DNA of 64,000 bases. It comes from Actinomycetota bacterium (GTDB lineage Bacteria > Actinomycetota > Acidimicrobiia > Acidimicrobiales > Ilumatobacteraceae). Under the pieces are notes generated by a model, which was not told the origin of the DNA, ran no database searches, and saw only the letters and a program-made list of their open reading frames with translations. This document shows, in pieces, positions 25,525 through 35,733 of the stretch. Position numbers and translations under genes: made by a program. The stretch spans positions 17,580 to 81,579 of the forward strand of contig WLIV01000016.1 in NCBI GenBank assembly GCA_009702045.1, given 5' to 3'. Numbering within the stretch: position 1 is the first letter of the stretch; each line of letters begins with the position of its first letter.

Positions 25525-27612
25525 ATGCAGCGGACAATAGGGCGCAAGCTCGTGGCGGCAATGGGTGCGGCGCTGGTGTTGATGGCCGCGTGCAGCGACG
25601 ACAAGAGTGCGACATCGTCGTCGATCGTCGTTGCCCCCACCGACACCGCCCCGCCTGGGGTCGTGCAGGTAGAAGCCGACGCAGCCACGAAGGCCGCCGT
25701 GCAGGCCGAGGTCGATACTTCCGGACCCGGGTGCGACTCACTCGACACGACCCGCTGTCTACTGCCGTTCCCCAGCAACGCGTACACCGTCGAAGACCCC
25801 GTCTCCCCCACCCACGTACGCGTCAGCTTCCCCGCCGCGGGCATGCCGGTCAACGACAAGGGTGTGGCCATCGACCCGACGGAATGGAACCGCAACGACG
25901 GCTTCAGCCCGAACACACCGATCCTGGTGTACCTGCCGGACCTTGACGCAACGAACTCGAATCTGCCCAGCTGGACCGACATCGGCGCCTCGCTGTCACC
26001 CGAGTCCACGGTGGTGCTGCTCGATGTCACCACCGGTGCCCGAATCCCGCTGTGGGCTGAACTCGATGCACATGCGGCCAAGGACGAGGATCGTCTGCTC
26101 ACCATCCGGCCGGCGATCAGCCTGCCCGAGGGCCACACGTTCGCCGTCGGGCTGCGCGGCATGTTGAACCACGATCGCGGGTTCATCGAACCCAGCGCGA
26201 CGTTCCGCGCGTTCCGCGACAAGCTCCTCACAGGCATCGAGGAGATCGAGTTCCGCCGTGCCGTGATGGAAGACGCCATCGGCGCGTTGGAGAAGGCCGG
26301 CGTCGCCCGCGCGGATCTGCAACTGGCGTGGAGCTTCACCGTCGCCAGCACCGAGAACATCAGCGGCCGCATGCTGCACATCCGCGACGAGGCCGTCGCA
26401 GCACTCGGCGACAAGGCCCCCGCCTTCCACATCATCTCCACCGAGAAGAACACCCACGACAAGGTCGCGCTGCAGATCAGCGGCACCTTCGACGTGCCCA
26501 ACTACCTCACCGGCGACGGCGGCCCGGGCACCACGTTCAACTACACCAGCACCGACATCGACGCACTGCCGGCGCAGAACGGCATCGTGCACGTGCCATT
26601 CCTCTGCAACGTCAGCACGGCCACGATGAACGGCAACGCGCCGGCGCACGTCGTGGAGTACGGCCACGGTCTGCTCGGTGGACGCGACGAGATCAACGCC
26701 GGCAACGTGCGCGACTTCGCCAACGACAACAACATCCTGTTCTGCGCCACCAACTGGGCCGGCATGAGCGAGGACGACGTCGGCAACGCTGCCGCGACGC
26801 TGGCCAACTTCGGTCAGTTCAACACGATGGCCGACCGCCTGCAGCAGGGTGTGCTCAACCAGATCTACCTCGGCCGGCTGATGACGCGGTTCAACGGTCT
26901 CAGCAGCGAAGCGTCCCTGAAGCGGGCCGACGGTGGCCCCCTGTTCGACACTGGCCACCTCGACTACGACGGCAACAGTCAGGGCGGGATCATGGGTCTG
27001 ATGCTGGCAGCGGTGTCGCCCGATATCGAGCGCGCCGTCCTGGGTGTGCCCGGCATGAACTACAGCCTGCTGCTGCCACGCTCGGTCGACTTCGACACGT
27101 ACGAGGCCGTGTTCCTGCCCGCCTACCCGAACGACCTCGACCGTGTTCTGATCCTCGGCATCACGCAGATGTTGTGGGACCGTGGCGAGGGTGCCGGGTA
27201 TGTGCAGCACCTCACCTCCAACCCGTACGCAGGAACCAGCGCGAAGACCGTGCTCCTCGATGTCGCCTTTGGTGATCATCAGGTCACCCCGCTGTCGGCA
27301 CTGGTGGAAGCGCGAACGCTGGGCCTCACCATCCATCGGCCGGTGGCTGCCGATGGTCGCTGGGCGGAGACGGACGCTGGCTACGGGCTAGAGAGCACCG
27401 TCTATCCCAGCACGGGTTCGGCGATCATCATCTGGGACTCGGGCATGACGGCGATGCCACTGGAGAACCTCGCCCCGCGTGACGGCGACGACTCGCACGA
27501 AGACCCGCGAGCCGATGCCCAGGTGCAACGGCAGAAGGCTTCGTTCCTCTTCAACGACACGCTCATCGACGTGTGTGGTGGTGCGGCATGCACCGCCGCC
27601 CACCGTGCCTGA
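25525..27612 (+). CDS. Secreted lipoprotein, alpha/beta hydrolase
   Basis: A 695-residue extracytoplasmic protein. Signal peptide with lipobox VLMAAC (Cys about residue 23), a Thr/Ser/Pro linker, an N-terminal beta-rich half, then an alpha/beta hydrolase domain whose nucleophile elbow is DGNSQGG (about residue 490) and whose His is in FGDHQV near residue 590. Conserved Cys pairs (GCDSLDTTRC, CGGAAC) suggest disulfides. GGGGAG sits about 7 nt before ATG. Probably a surface esterase or lipase; substrate unknown. Confidence 0.8.
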   Translation: MQRTIGRKLVAAMGAALVLMAACSDDKSATSSSIVVAPTDTAPPGVVQVEADAATKAAVQAEVDTSGPGCDSLDTTRCLLPFPSNAYTVEDPVSPTHVRVSFPAAGMPVNDKGVAIDPTEWNRNDGFSPNTPILVYLPDLDATNSNLPSWTDIGASLSPESTVVLLDVTTGARIPLWAELDAHAAKDEDRLLTIRPAISLPEGHTFAVGLRGMLNHDRGFIEPSATFRAFRDKLLTGIEEIEFRRAVMEDAIGALEKAGVARADLQLAWSFTVASTENISGRMLHIRDEAVAALGDKAPAFHIISTEKNTHDKVALQISGTFDVPNYLTGDGGPGTTFNYTSTDIDALPAQNGIVHVPFLCNVSTATMNGNAPAHVVEYGHGLLGGRDEINAGNVRDFANDNNILFCATNWAGMSEDDVGNAAATLANFGQFNTMADRLQQGVLNQIYLGRLMTRFNGLSSEASLKRADGGPLFDTGHLDYDGNSQGGIMGLMLAAVSPDIERAVLGVPGMNYSLLLPRSVDFDTYEAVFLPAYPNDLDRVLILGITQMLWDRGEGAGYVQHLTSNPYAGTSAKTVLLDVAFGDHQVTPLSALVEARTLGLTIHRPVAADGRWAETDAGYGLESTVYPSTGSAIIIWDSGMTAMPLENLAPRDGDDSHEDPRADAQVQRQKASFLFNDTLIDVCGGAACTAAHRA

Positions 27613-27633
27613 GCACGGCTCACCTGCGCCGGG

Positions 27634-29829
27634 TCAGCCGACGGGGATGCGCAGCAGCGATTGTGCGATCGTTTCGAAGGTGAGCTTCGCACCGGGCTTG
27701 TAGGCGTGCACCCCATCCCAGCGATAGCCCAGATCGTTGGCGATCGCCTCGTTCGTGCAGTAGTCCTGCGGGCCGGCGACGAACGTTGTGGTCGTCGGGT
27801 TCTTGGCCGCGACAGCCTTCAACAACTCGTTCACATGGGCCACGCGCTGGTCGTTCGCCCGCTCCGGCAGCGCGGGCGTGCCAGCGCCCTTCACATCCTT
27901 GGGACGCATGCACGGAACCTCCAGCAGCGCCACCTTCACACCGATCGCCGACAACGCGTCGATCCCCTGTTGCACGCCGTCGGTGAAGCGCTGATCGACC
28001 GTCGGGCTGTCGAAGGCCACGACCTGACCACCCAACTTCACGTCGAACACATCCCATGCGCCGATCACCACCAGTGCCACCTCGGCATTCGCTTTCTGCG
28101 CCGCCGAGGCCCACTTGGTCTCCCACCCGGCGCAATCGGTGAACGACCGCGTGAAGCCTTGGGTGGACACCGCGGTGCCGCCGCTGTAGACGCTGCAGCC
28201 CTGGAGGGAACCGTTGCCGATGGTGAACGTGGACGCGATGCCGTCGGGCAGGTTCTTCGCCAGCGCGTGAGCCGTGGAGTCGCCCACGATCACCACCCGA
28301 CGCGGCAGCGTCGCGGCCGTGACCGGCACCGGTGTGGTGCTGCTCGTGGACGAGGTGCTCTGGCCGACGACGCCGGTGTCGGTACCGGGCACGGTGGAGT
28401 TGTCGCTGGTGGTTGTGGTGTCGGCCGCGGTGGCATTCGGGTCGAAGACGACGCCGGTGCTGTTGTCCTGCGCGGCGTCGAACACCTTGTCGGCCGAGCC
28501 GAAGAACACCACCAACGATCCGGCCAGCACCACTGTCGTGACACCGATACAGCCGGTGATCAACGACCAGTCGCGCCGCTCACGGTTGTTCCACCAGCGG
28601 CCCAGCAGACCCGTGCGGATCGGTGTCTCCACATAGCGATAGCTGGCCTCGCTGACGGGCACAGTCAGCACGGCCGCCAGCAGGAACTTGCTGGTGGAGC
28701 CGGTGTAGGCATCGCAGATCCGCATGATCGGCCAGCTCCACAGGTACAGACCGTACGAGCGCTTGCCGATCTCCACCATCGGCCGCGCGCTGAACACCTT
28801 GCGGGCGCCGAATGCCCACGGGTGCACGACGACGGCCACCAGCACCGCCGAGGCGATGGTCACCATCGGCAGCATCCACAGATACGTGGAGTCCTCGGCG
28901 ACGTGACCCATGAAGAACCCCGCGAGGAGCACCACCACCGCTCCCACGGCGGCCATGTCGAGCACGTTGGCGGCGTTGCCCTTCGGCTTCGACGTCACCT
29001 GCCACGGCCTCCACAGGAATGCCATCGCGGCACCGAGCAGCAGACCGCTCGAGCGTGTGATCGTCGACAGATAGAGGAAGTTGACGTGGTCGACGCGCTG
29101 CATCGACAGACGGAACGGGTTGAAGAACTGCGTGGGCCAACTTGCGCTCGCCGCGATGGCGGTGCCGACCATCACCGTGAGCGAGACGACGACCAACACG
29201 CGGCCGCGACGCTTGTCGCTCGCTCGGCCGCGATTGATGGCGAGGAACACCAGCGGCCAGATCGCGTACCACTGCTCTTCCACGGCCAGGCTCCACAGGT
29301 GGCGGAACAGTGTGGGAGTGCCCGAGAAGTAGGCGACCTTGCTGAAGACCTGACCCCAGTTGGCGAGATAGAAGACGCCCCACGGGTAGTCGTGGCGCAG
29401 TTGCGAATGCTGTTCCGCCGAACCCCAGAACGCGGCCCACACACCGACCGCGAGCAGCACGGCGAACAGCGCCGGTAGCAGCCGACGGAAGCGGCGCAGC
29501 CAGAACGCGCGGAGCGCGATCGCCGACGTCTTGTCGCGCTCCTCGATCAGTAGCGATGTGATCAGGAATCCGGAGACGACGAAGAACACCTCGACGCCGA
29601 AGAATCCACCATGCATCCAGGTGAACCCAGCGTGATACAGGATCACCGCGATGACCGACATCGCACGGATGCCGTCGAGGCTGGGTTGGTACCCCATCCG
29701 CGGTGCCGCTCCTTTGCGCGACACACCTGCGGCCGGGGTCGGCGCCACGTCCCGTGACGACACGGGTTGTTCGAACTTCAACAGGCGTTCGAGCGCGGGG
29801 TGATCCTGGGGGTCGGCCACGGGTGACAA
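27634..29829 (-). CDS. Surface acyltransferase with SGNH domain (OafA-like)
   Basis: A 731-residue two-domain protein. The N-terminal acyltransferase-3 domain (about residues 45-430, ten TM helices) begins YQPSLDGIRAMSVIAVILYH and carries HLWSLAVEEQWY. A Thr/Ser linker (about 460-505) leads to an extracellular SGNH hydrolase-fold domain with IVGDST and WDGVHAYKPG (D-x2-H). This architecture O-acylates cell-surface glycans. TTG 29829 is the start of the open frame; GTG three codons later is equally plausible. Ends 22 bp from the convergent lipoprotein gene. Confidence 0.88.
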   Translation of the reverse strand: MSPVADPQDHPALERLLKFEQPVSSRDVAPTPAAGVSRKGAAPRMGYQPSLDGIRAMSVIAVILYHAGFTWMHGGFFGVEVFFVVSGFLITSLLIEERDKTSAIALRAFWLRRFRRLLPALFAVLLAVGVWAAFWGSAEQHSQLRHDYPWGVFYLANWGQVFSKVAYFSGTPTLFRHLWSLAVEEQWYAIWPLVFLAINRGRASDKRRGRVLVVVSLTVMVGTAIAASASWPTQFFNPFRLSMQRVDHVNFLYLSTITRSSGLLLGAAMAFLWRPWQVTSKPKGNAANVLDMAAVGAVVVLLAGFFMGHVAEDSTYLWMLPMVTIASAVLVAVVVHPWAFGARKVFSARPMVEIGKRSYGLYLWSWPIMRICDAYTGSTSKFLLAAVLTVPVSEASYRYVETPIRTGLLGRWWNNRERRDWSLITGCIGVTTVVLAGSLVVFFGSADKVFDAAQDNSTGVVFDPNATAADTTTTSDNSTVPGTDTGVVGQSTSSTSSTTPVPVTAATLPRRVVIVGDSTAHALAKNLPDGIASTFTIGNGSLQGCSVYSGGTAVSTQGFTRSFTDCAGWETKWASAAQKANAEVALVVIGAWDVFDVKLGGQVVAFDSPTVDQRFTDGVQQGIDALSAIGVKVALLEVPCMRPKDVKGAGTPALPERANDQRVAHVNELLKAVAAKNPTTTTFVAGPQDYCTNEAIANDLGYRWDGVHAYKPGAKLTFETIAQSLLRIPVG

Positions 29830-29842
29830 GTCTCGCAGGTGG

Positions 29843-31042
29843 TCAGGCCGCGTCGGGGTTCACATGCACGGGCGGCACGCTGGTCGCCGAGCGGTGCATC
29901 CCCCACACCAACACCAGGCACAGCGCCATCGCAGTGACGGCAGCACCGGCGACCATCGGACTCCACACACCGATGCGGTCGAACGCCGAACCGGCCAACG
30001 GCGGGCCGAGCACACGACCGACGGCGTACGACGACTGTTGGTAGCCCATCGCCTCGCCACGGCGTTCGGGGGGTGCGGCGTGGTTGACCATCTCGGTCAG
30101 CGACGGCGATGCCACGCCCTGGCCAACCGATAGGACCAGCAACCCGATGATCAGCAGAGCCCACGACTTCGATGCGCCGACGACCGCGAGACCGATCACG
30201 ACCAGCACCAGCGCCATCGGGTAGAGGCGACCCGCGGGCACCTTCGCCGCCAGTCGACCGAAGCCGCCGCCCTGCACTGCCACGAGCACCAGGCCGATCC
30301 CGAGGAACACACCGGCCGAGGAACCCTCGGTGAGTGAGAAGCGGACGCTGCCGAACAACGAGAACGTGGCTTCGAATGCAGTGAACGCAAACGTGCCGAG
30401 GAAGCCGATGATGGCGAGACGGCGCATGATTGGCAGACGCGGCGCCTTTGGCCCCTTGGTCCGCGGCGTATGGCTGACCCTGGTCTCCGGCAAGCGGATC
30501 ATCGCTGCGACAGCGTTCACCGTGGCGAGTGCTGCGGCCACGTAGAACGGAACATGCGGTCCGCCCAGCGCAGCAAGGCCACCGATCGCCGGGCCGAACA
30601 CGAAGCCGATGCCGAATGCAGCACCGAGCATGCCCACCAGTTTGGGTCGTTGCTCGGGCGTCGCCATGTCGGCGACGGCCGCCTGCGCGACCGACAGGCT
30701 GGCCCCGCTGGCGCCGTCGATCGCGCGACCGAGAAACAGCACCCACAACGCACCAGCTGCTCCGGTGACGAAACTACCGACGGCGGTACCCAACAGCGAG
30801 ATGATGATCACCGGCTTACGGCCGATGCGATCGCTGAGTCGACCGAGCAATGGCGCAGCAACCAACTGCGCCAGCGAGAACGTCGCGAACATCCAGCCAA
30901 CGGCGTAGCCCGAGGCACCGTACCGCTTGGCGTAGACGCCCAGGATCGGCACCACGATGCCGAAGCCGACGAGGTCGAGCGCCACCGTGAACCAGATGGT
31001 CATGTACCCCTTGGGCAGTGGGGCGCGCTCAGGCTTCGACAC
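29843..31042 (-). CDS. MFS transporter (drug-efflux type)
   Basis: A 399-residue, 12-TM major-facilitator protein. Motif A GRLSDRIGRKPV lies between TM2 and TM3, and GAAFGIGFVFGPAIGG in TM5 resembles antiporter motif C, which suggests proton-coupled export. GTG start. Lies 13 bp before the acyltransferase gene, so the two could be cotranscribed. Confidence 0.85.
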   Translation of the reverse strand: MSKPERAPLPKGYMTIWFTVALDLVGFGIVVPILGVYAKRYGASGYAVGWMFATFSLAQLVAAPLLGRLSDRIGRKPVIIISLLGTAVGSFVTGAAGALWVLFLGRAIDGASGASLSVAQAAVADMATPEQRPKLVGMLGAAFGIGFVFGPAIGGLAALGGPHVPFYVAAALATVNAVAAMIRLPETRVSHTPRTKGPKAPRLPIMRRLAIIGFLGTFAFTAFEATFSLFGSVRFSLTEGSSAGVFLGIGLVLVAVQGGGFGRLAAKVPAGRLYPMALVLVVIGLAVVGASKSWALLIIGLLVLSVGQGVASPSLTEMVNHAAPPERRGEAMGYQQSSYAVGRVLGPPLAGSAFDRIGVWSPMVAGAAVTAMALCLVLVWGMHRSATSVPPVHVNPDAA

Positions 31043-31082
31043 GAGTCACCGTTCTATCTGACTCCCGCTGCCCCCGCTTCAC

Positions 31083-31127
31083 CGTTTGAAGGGTTTTCCG
31101 TGCTGCGCACGGGAAAGCCTTCAAACG
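31083..31127 (-). terminator. 21-bp hairpin after cysS
   Basis: Arms at 31083-31103 and 31107-31127 pair with two mismatches around a 3-nt loop, 7 bp after the cysS stop on the minus strand. It separates cysS from the MFS gene. Confidence 0.78.
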
Positions 31128-31134
31128 CGACGGG

Positions 31135-32490
31135 TCAGCGGCGCAGGGTGGTACCGGACTTGGAGGTTTCGACAGTCCAGCCGGCGTCCTGCAACTCCGC
31201 ACGCAGGACGTCGGCGGCAGCGAAGTCCTTCGCCGCACGAGCAGCATCGAGCGCCGCCGCTTTGGCGGCCATGTCGGCGGGTACCTCGCCACCAGCGTTC
31301 AGCACCAGGCCGAACGCTGTGCAGATCTCGTGCACCGCGGCCACCAACCCCGGCACTTCGCCGCTACCGGCATCGAGGCCGGCATTTGCGCGACGAACGG
31401 TGTCGAACAGGAGCGCGGTGGCGGCCGGCGTGTCGAGGTCGTCGTCCATCCGCTCGCGAAAGCGGGCGAGGACATCGGCATCAGGCGCAGCCGCGGCCAC
31501 ACCCGAGGTGCGCGCCGCGTACGAGTCGAGACCCGCCAGCGACTTCACCGAGGCGTCGATGTTGTCCTGACCAACGCTGACCGGGCCGCGGTAGTGCGAC
31601 TGCAACAACAACATGCGATACGCACGCGGGTCGTAGTGCTCCATCAGGTCCAGCAGGTTGGCCACGTTGCCGAGGCTCTTGGACATCTTCTCGCCCTCGG
31701 CATCGACCACGAAGCCGTTGTGCATCCAGTGGTTGGCGAAGCGTTTGCCCAGAGCGACGGCCTGTGCGCGTTCGTTCTCGTGGTGCGGGAACTTGAGGTC
31801 CATACCACCGCAGTGCAGATCGAAACCCTCACCGAGAATGTCGAGGCTCATGACTACACACTCGCTGTGCCAACCCGGGCGGCCATCACCCCATGGTGCC
31901 GACCACGACGGTTCACCGGGCTTGGACAGCTTCCACAACGCGAAGTCGGCCGGGTGCCGTTTATGTTCGGCGCCGAACACCTCTCGGTCGCTACCGCCTT
32001 CGAGTAGATCGTTGAGGTGCTGGTTCACGAGCAGCCCGTAATCGTCGACCGAGTCGACGCTGAGGTACACCCCATCGACAGTGATGTAGGCGCGATCGGT
32101 GCGGATCAGTTCGGCGATCATCGCCACCATCTGCTCGACGTAGTCGGTGGCATGCGGTACATCGGTGGGGCGCTGGACATTCAGCTTGCCCATCGCCTGG
32201 AACCAGACGGCCTCGCACTTGTGGGTGATCTCTTCCCACGGGCGGCCTTCACGTGCGGCCCGGTCGATGATCTTGTCGTCGATGTCGGTGATGTTGCTGA
32301 CCAGCCGGACGTGCAGACCGCACCACTCGAGGTAGCGGCGCATCACGTCGTACACCAGCGTGGCGCGGCCATGCCCGAGGTGCGGCGGGCCGTACACGGT
32401 GGGACCACACAGGTACACGCTCACCGTGCCGGGCTCGCGCAGGGCAAGCTCACGTACCCCTCTGGTGGCGGTGTCGTACAGGTGCAACAT
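31135..32490 (-). CDS. cysS: Cysteinyl-tRNA synthetase
   Basis: Charges tRNA-Cys. The 451-residue product has the zinc Cys and HIGH motif in CGPTVYGPPHLGH, further zinc ligands in GWHSEC and HHENE, and the KMSKS loop in EKMSKSLGN. The C-terminal helical domain ends in KDFAAADVLRAEL...SGTTLRR, typical of CysRS and lacking in the related ligase MshC, which is why I exclude MshC. ATG 32490 has TAGGCT 8 nt upstream and no ribosome site. Divergent from valS. Confidence 0.95.
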   Translation of the reverse strand: MLHLYDTATRGVRELALREPGTVSVYLCGPTVYGPPHLGHGRATLVYDVMRRYLEWCGLHVRLVSNITDIDDKIIDRAAREGRPWEEITHKCEAVWFQAMGKLNVQRPTDVPHATDYVEQMVAMIAELIRTDRAYITVDGVYLSVDSVDDYGLLVNQHLNDLLEGGSDREVFGAEHKRHPADFALWKLSKPGEPSWSAPWGDGRPGWHSECVVMSLDILGEGFDLHCGGMDLKFPHHENERAQAVALGKRFANHWMHNGFVVDAEGEKMSKSLGNVANLLDLMEHYDPRAYRMLLLQSHYRGPVSVGQDNIDASVKSLAGLDSYAARTSGVAAAAPDADVLARFRERMDDDLDTPAATALLFDTVRRANAGLDAGSGEVPGLVAAVHEICTAFGLVLNAGGEVPADMAAKAAALDAARAAKDFAAADVLRAELQDAGWTVETSKSGTTLRR

Positions 32491-32498
32491 GGTCTCAG

Positions 32499-32504
32499 AG
32501 CCTA
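32499..32504 (-). promoter_or_regulatory. -10 box of cysS
   Basis: TAGGCT on the minus strand, 8 nt before the cysS ATG, in the 83-bp divergent region shared with valS. Confidence 0.5.
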
Positions 32505-32558
32505 CGGCGACCCGCCAACCAGACCCCAAGCAGCAGGGAACCGTTTCCGGCCAGCAGG

Positions 32559-32564
32559 TAGCCT
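32559..32564 (+). promoter_or_regulatory. -10 box of valS
   Basis: TAGCCT ends 9 nt before ATG 32574. Together with the cysS box it makes the divergent region nearly leader-free on both sides. Confidence 0.5.
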
Positions 32565-32573
32565 GTGCGGGCC

Positions 32574-35132
32574 ATGTCTGCGAACACGAACACACCTGAC
32601 AAGCCGTCACTGGACGGTATCGAGGACCGCTGGATGCAGCAGTGGGAGGCCGACGCCACCTACCGCTTCGACCGCACGGCCACCAGGGACGGCGTGTTCG
32701 CGATCGACACTCCCCCGCCAACGGTGAGCGGCTCGCTGCACATCGGCCACGTGTTCAGCTACACGCACACCGACACCATCGCCCGCTTCCAGCGGATGAC
32801 CGGCAAGGCCGTGTTCTACCCCATCGGTTGGGACGACAACGGTTTGGCCACCGAGCGCCGCGTGCAGAACTTCACCGGTGTGCGTTGCGATCCGTCGCTG
32901 CCGCAGGATCCCGCCTTCGCTGCGCCGTTCCACGGCGACGTGCCCAAGGACCACCGCGCCGTTCCCGTCAGCCGCCCCAACTTCGTGGAGTTGTGCCGCG
33001 AGATCACGCACCTCGACGAGCAGGCGTTCGAGCACCTGTTCCGTCGCCTCGGCCTGTCGGTCGACTGGACGTTGCTCTACACCACCATCGGCGACCGCGC
33101 CCGCACGGTCAGCCAGCGCGCGTTCCTGCGCAACCTGGCCCGCGGCGAGGCCTACCAGCAGGACGCACCCACGCTGTACGACATCGACGAGCGCACCGCC
33201 GTCGCCCAGGCGGAAATGGAGGACCGCGAGGTTCCCGGCGCGTACCACAAGCTTGCGTTCCACCCCACCGACGGTGGCGAAGACTTGCTGATCGAGACCA
33301 CCCGCCCCGAGCTGCTGGCCAGCTGTGTGGCGATGGTGGCGCACCCCGACGACCCGCGCTATCAGCCGTTGTTCGGCACCACCGTGCGCACACCGCTGTT
33401 CGAGGTGGAGGTGCCGATCCTGGCCCACCACCTGGCCGACCCTGAGAAGGGCACCGGCATCGCGATGATCTGTACGTTCGGCGACATCACCGACGTCACG
33501 TGGTGGCGCGAACTGAACCTGCCGTCACGTGCGCTGCTGGGTTTCGACGGCAGGTTCCACACCGACTGCCCCGACTGGATCACCACCGTTGCCGGTCAGG
33601 ACGCATACACCGCGATGGCCGGTCTGGCGCCGAAGCAGGCACAGAAGAAGGTCGTCGAACTGCTGCAGGCCAGCGGCGAAATGCTCGGCGATGCCCGCCC
33701 GATCACCCACCCCGTGAAGTTCTACGAACGCGGCACCCGCCCGCTGGAGATCGTCGCCACCCGCCAGTGGTACATCCGCAACGGCGGCCGAGGCAACGAA
33801 CTGCGCGAGGCACTCGTGGCCCGCGGGCAAGAGCTGGAATGGCACCCGCCGTACATGCAGCACCGCTACGACAACTGGGTGGGCGGCCTCAACGGCGACT
33901 GGCTGATCAGCCGCCAGCGGTTCTTCGGTGTGCCGATTCCGCTGTGGTATCGCCTCGATGCCGACGGGCTGCCGCTGTACGACCAGGTGCTGATCCCCAG
34001 TGAAGACCGCTTGCCGGTCGACCCCAGCACCGACTGTCCGGACGGGTTCACCAACGACCAGCGCGGTGTGCCCGGTGGCTTCACCGGCGACCCCGACGTG
34101 ATGGACACATGGGCCACCAGTTCGCTCACACCGCACATCGCCGGTGAATGGGAAGCCGAGCAGGGCGACCTGTTCGACCGCGTGTTCCCGATGGACATGC
34201 GCCCCCAGGGTCACGACATCATCCGCACCTGGCTGTTCAGCACGATGGTGCGCAGCCACCACGAGCACGGTTGCCCGCCGTGGCGTCACGCTGCGTTGTC
34301 GGGCTGGATCCTCGATCCCGACCGCAAGAAGATGTCGAAGAGCAAGGGCAACACGGTCACCCCGTTGCATCTGCTCGAGCAGTACGGCACCGACGCCGTG
34401 CGCTACTGGGCGGCCAGTGGGCGCCCCGGTGTCGACACCGCATTCGACGAAGGTCAGATGAAGATCGGCCGCAAGCTGGCGACGAAGCTGCTGAACGCGA
34501 GCAAGTTCGTGCTCGGTTTCGGTGAGCCCCCTGCTGGTGCGGCACCCACCGAGGACATCGACCTGGCGATGCTCGCCAGGCTGGACGGTGTCGTCGGCGA
34601 GGCCACCACGGCGTTCGCCGGATTCGACTACGCGCGTGCGCTGGAAGCGGCCGAGGGGTTCTTCTGGTGGTTCTGCGACGACTACGTGGAACTGGTGAAG
34701 GGTCGCGCCTACGGCACACATGGCGAGGCGCTCGCCGCGTCCGCGCAGGTTGCACTGCGCACCGCACTGCACGTCATCCATCGTCTGTTCGCCCCGTTCA
34801 TCCCGTTCGTCACCGAAGAGGTGTGGTCGTGGTGGCAGCCGGGTTCGGTGCACGCGCAGTCGTGGCCAGCCGTCGGCGGCACCGCCACCGGCGATGCCTC
34901 CCTGATTGACCCCGTGTGCGAGGTGCTCGCCGGAGTGCGCCGAGCCAAGACCGAGGCCAAGTCCAGCCAGAAGGCCGCCGTGTCGTTGTTGGTGGTCACC
35001 GCTCTGGCAGGATCCCACGCCGCGATCGAGGCCGGGCGCATCGATCTGTGCGATGCAGGCACCATCACCGAACTCCGAGTGCTGACAGGTGATGCACTCA
35101 CGTGCGACGTCACCCTGGCACCGGCCGAGTGA
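32574..35132 (+). CDS. valS: Valyl-tRNA synthetase
   Basis: Charges tRNA-Val. An 852-residue class I synthetase with HIGH motif PPTVSGSLHIGH near residue 45, a CP1 editing insertion (IETTRPELL), NWVGGLNGDWLISRQRFFG, MDTWATSSLTP and KMSKS motif KKMSKSKGN about residue 585. The form with SGSLHIGH and no long C-terminal coiled coil resembles the archaeal-type ValRS that some bacteria have. GTG 32565 is an alternative start three codons earlier. Confidence 0.95.
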   Translation: MSANTNTPDKPSLDGIEDRWMQQWEADATYRFDRTATRDGVFAIDTPPPTVSGSLHIGHVFSYTHTDTIARFQRMTGKAVFYPIGWDDNGLATERRVQNFTGVRCDPSLPQDPAFAAPFHGDVPKDHRAVPVSRPNFVELCREITHLDEQAFEHLFRRLGLSVDWTLLYTTIGDRARTVSQRAFLRNLARGEAYQQDAPTLYDIDERTAVAQAEMEDREVPGAYHKLAFHPTDGGEDLLIETTRPELLASCVAMVAHPDDPRYQPLFGTTVRTPLFEVEVPILAHHLADPEKGTGIAMICTFGDITDVTWWRELNLPSRALLGFDGRFHTDCPDWITTVAGQDAYTAMAGLAPKQAQKKVVELLQASGEMLGDARPITHPVKFYERGTRPLEIVATRQWYIRNGGRGNELREALVARGQELEWHPPYMQHRYDNWVGGLNGDWLISRQRFFGVPIPLWYRLDADGLPLYDQVLIPSEDRLPVDPSTDCPDGFTNDQRGVPGGFTGDPDVMDTWATSSLTPHIAGEWEAEQGDLFDRVFPMDMRPQGHDIIRTWLFSTMVRSHHEHGCPPWRHAALSGWILDPDRKKMSKSKGNTVTPLHLLEQYGTDAVRYWAASGRPGVDTAFDEGQMKIGRKLATKLLNASKFVLGFGEPPAGAAPTEDIDLAMLARLDGVVGEATTAFAGFDYARALEAAEGFFWWFCDDYVELVKGRAYGTHGEALAASAQVALRTALHVIHRLFAPFIPFVTEEVWSWWQPGSVHAQSWPAVGGTATGDASLIDPVCEVLAGVRRAKTEAKSSQKAAVSLLVVTALAGSHAAIEAGRIDLCDAGTITELRVLTGDALTCDVTLAPAE

Positions 35133-35140
35133 CGGACCGA

Positions 35141-35146
35141 TAGGTT
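35141..35146 (+). promoter_or_regulatory. -10 box of the L,D-transpeptidase gene
   Basis: TAGGTT ends 6 nt before ATG 35153; no ribosome site. Confidence 0.5.
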
Positions 35147-35152
35147 TCCGCC

Positions 35153-35710
35153 ATGCGTCGACTCCTTCTACCGGTCCTCTGCTACGCACTCGTCGCGGGG
35201 CTGGCGCTCGCGCCCACAGCGCAGGCCGACACCCAACCGATCAGTGCTGCGGATGCAACCGGTGCCTCCATCGAGCGGGGCACCGTCCTGCAGGTGCACA
35301 CCACGCTGGCCAACCCCGACCCGGGAACCGGTCGGCGGGCGGTCTACTCGATCTCACAGCAGCATGTCTGGGTCTTCGATGCCACCGATCAACTCGTCCG
35401 CGAGTTCCCCATTTCGGGTCGGCTCGATCAGCCGGCCACCGGCACATTCCAGGTGTTCTCGAAGTCGATGTACACCTGCAGCAGCAGGCACCCCGACACG
35501 TGCATGCGCTACATGATCCGCTTCACCAAGGGTCCGCTGGGCGACAACATCGGATTCCACGAGATCCCCGTGCGTCGCGGCAAACCCGTGCAGACCTACG
35601 CCGAGCTCGGGCAACCGATCTCCGACGGTTGTTTGCGTGAGACGACTGCCGACGCGCAGTTCATGTGGAAGTGGGCGTCGATCGGCACCACCGTCATCGT
35701 CATTCCCTGA
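35153..35710 (+). CDS. L,D-transpeptidase (YkuD domain), secreted
   Basis: A 185-residue peptidoglycan cross-linking enzyme candidate. Signal peptide (about 1-25), then a YkuD domain with GFHEIP (His) and the catalytic motif SDGCLR near residue 160. Two extra Cys in TCSSRHPDTC probably form a disulfide. Smaller than mycobacterial LdtMt enzymes because no Ig-like domains are present. Followed by the convergent mscS-type gene after 23 bp. Confidence 0.88.
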   Translation: MRRLLLPVLCYALVAGLALAPTAQADTQPISAADATGASIERGTVLQVHTTLANPDPGTGRRAVYSISQQHVWVFDATDQLVREFPISGRLDQPATGTFQVFSKSMYTCSSRHPDTCMRYMIRFTKGPLGDNIGFHEIPVRRGKPVQTYAELGQPISDGCLRETTADAQFMWKWASIGTTVIVIP

Positions 35711-35733
35711 CGACGCCCGGTTCACGCGCTGGG

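Noticed and set aside
27661..29478. 605-codon rightward frame over the acyltransferase gene
   Set aside because: The His/Arg-rich composition is that of an antisense shadow, and the minus-strand gene has clear OafA and SGNH motifs.
31135..32490. Mycothiol ligase MshC instead of CysRS
   Set aside because: The C-terminal helical domain ending in KDFAAADVLRAEL is CysRS-specific, and the length fits CysRS.
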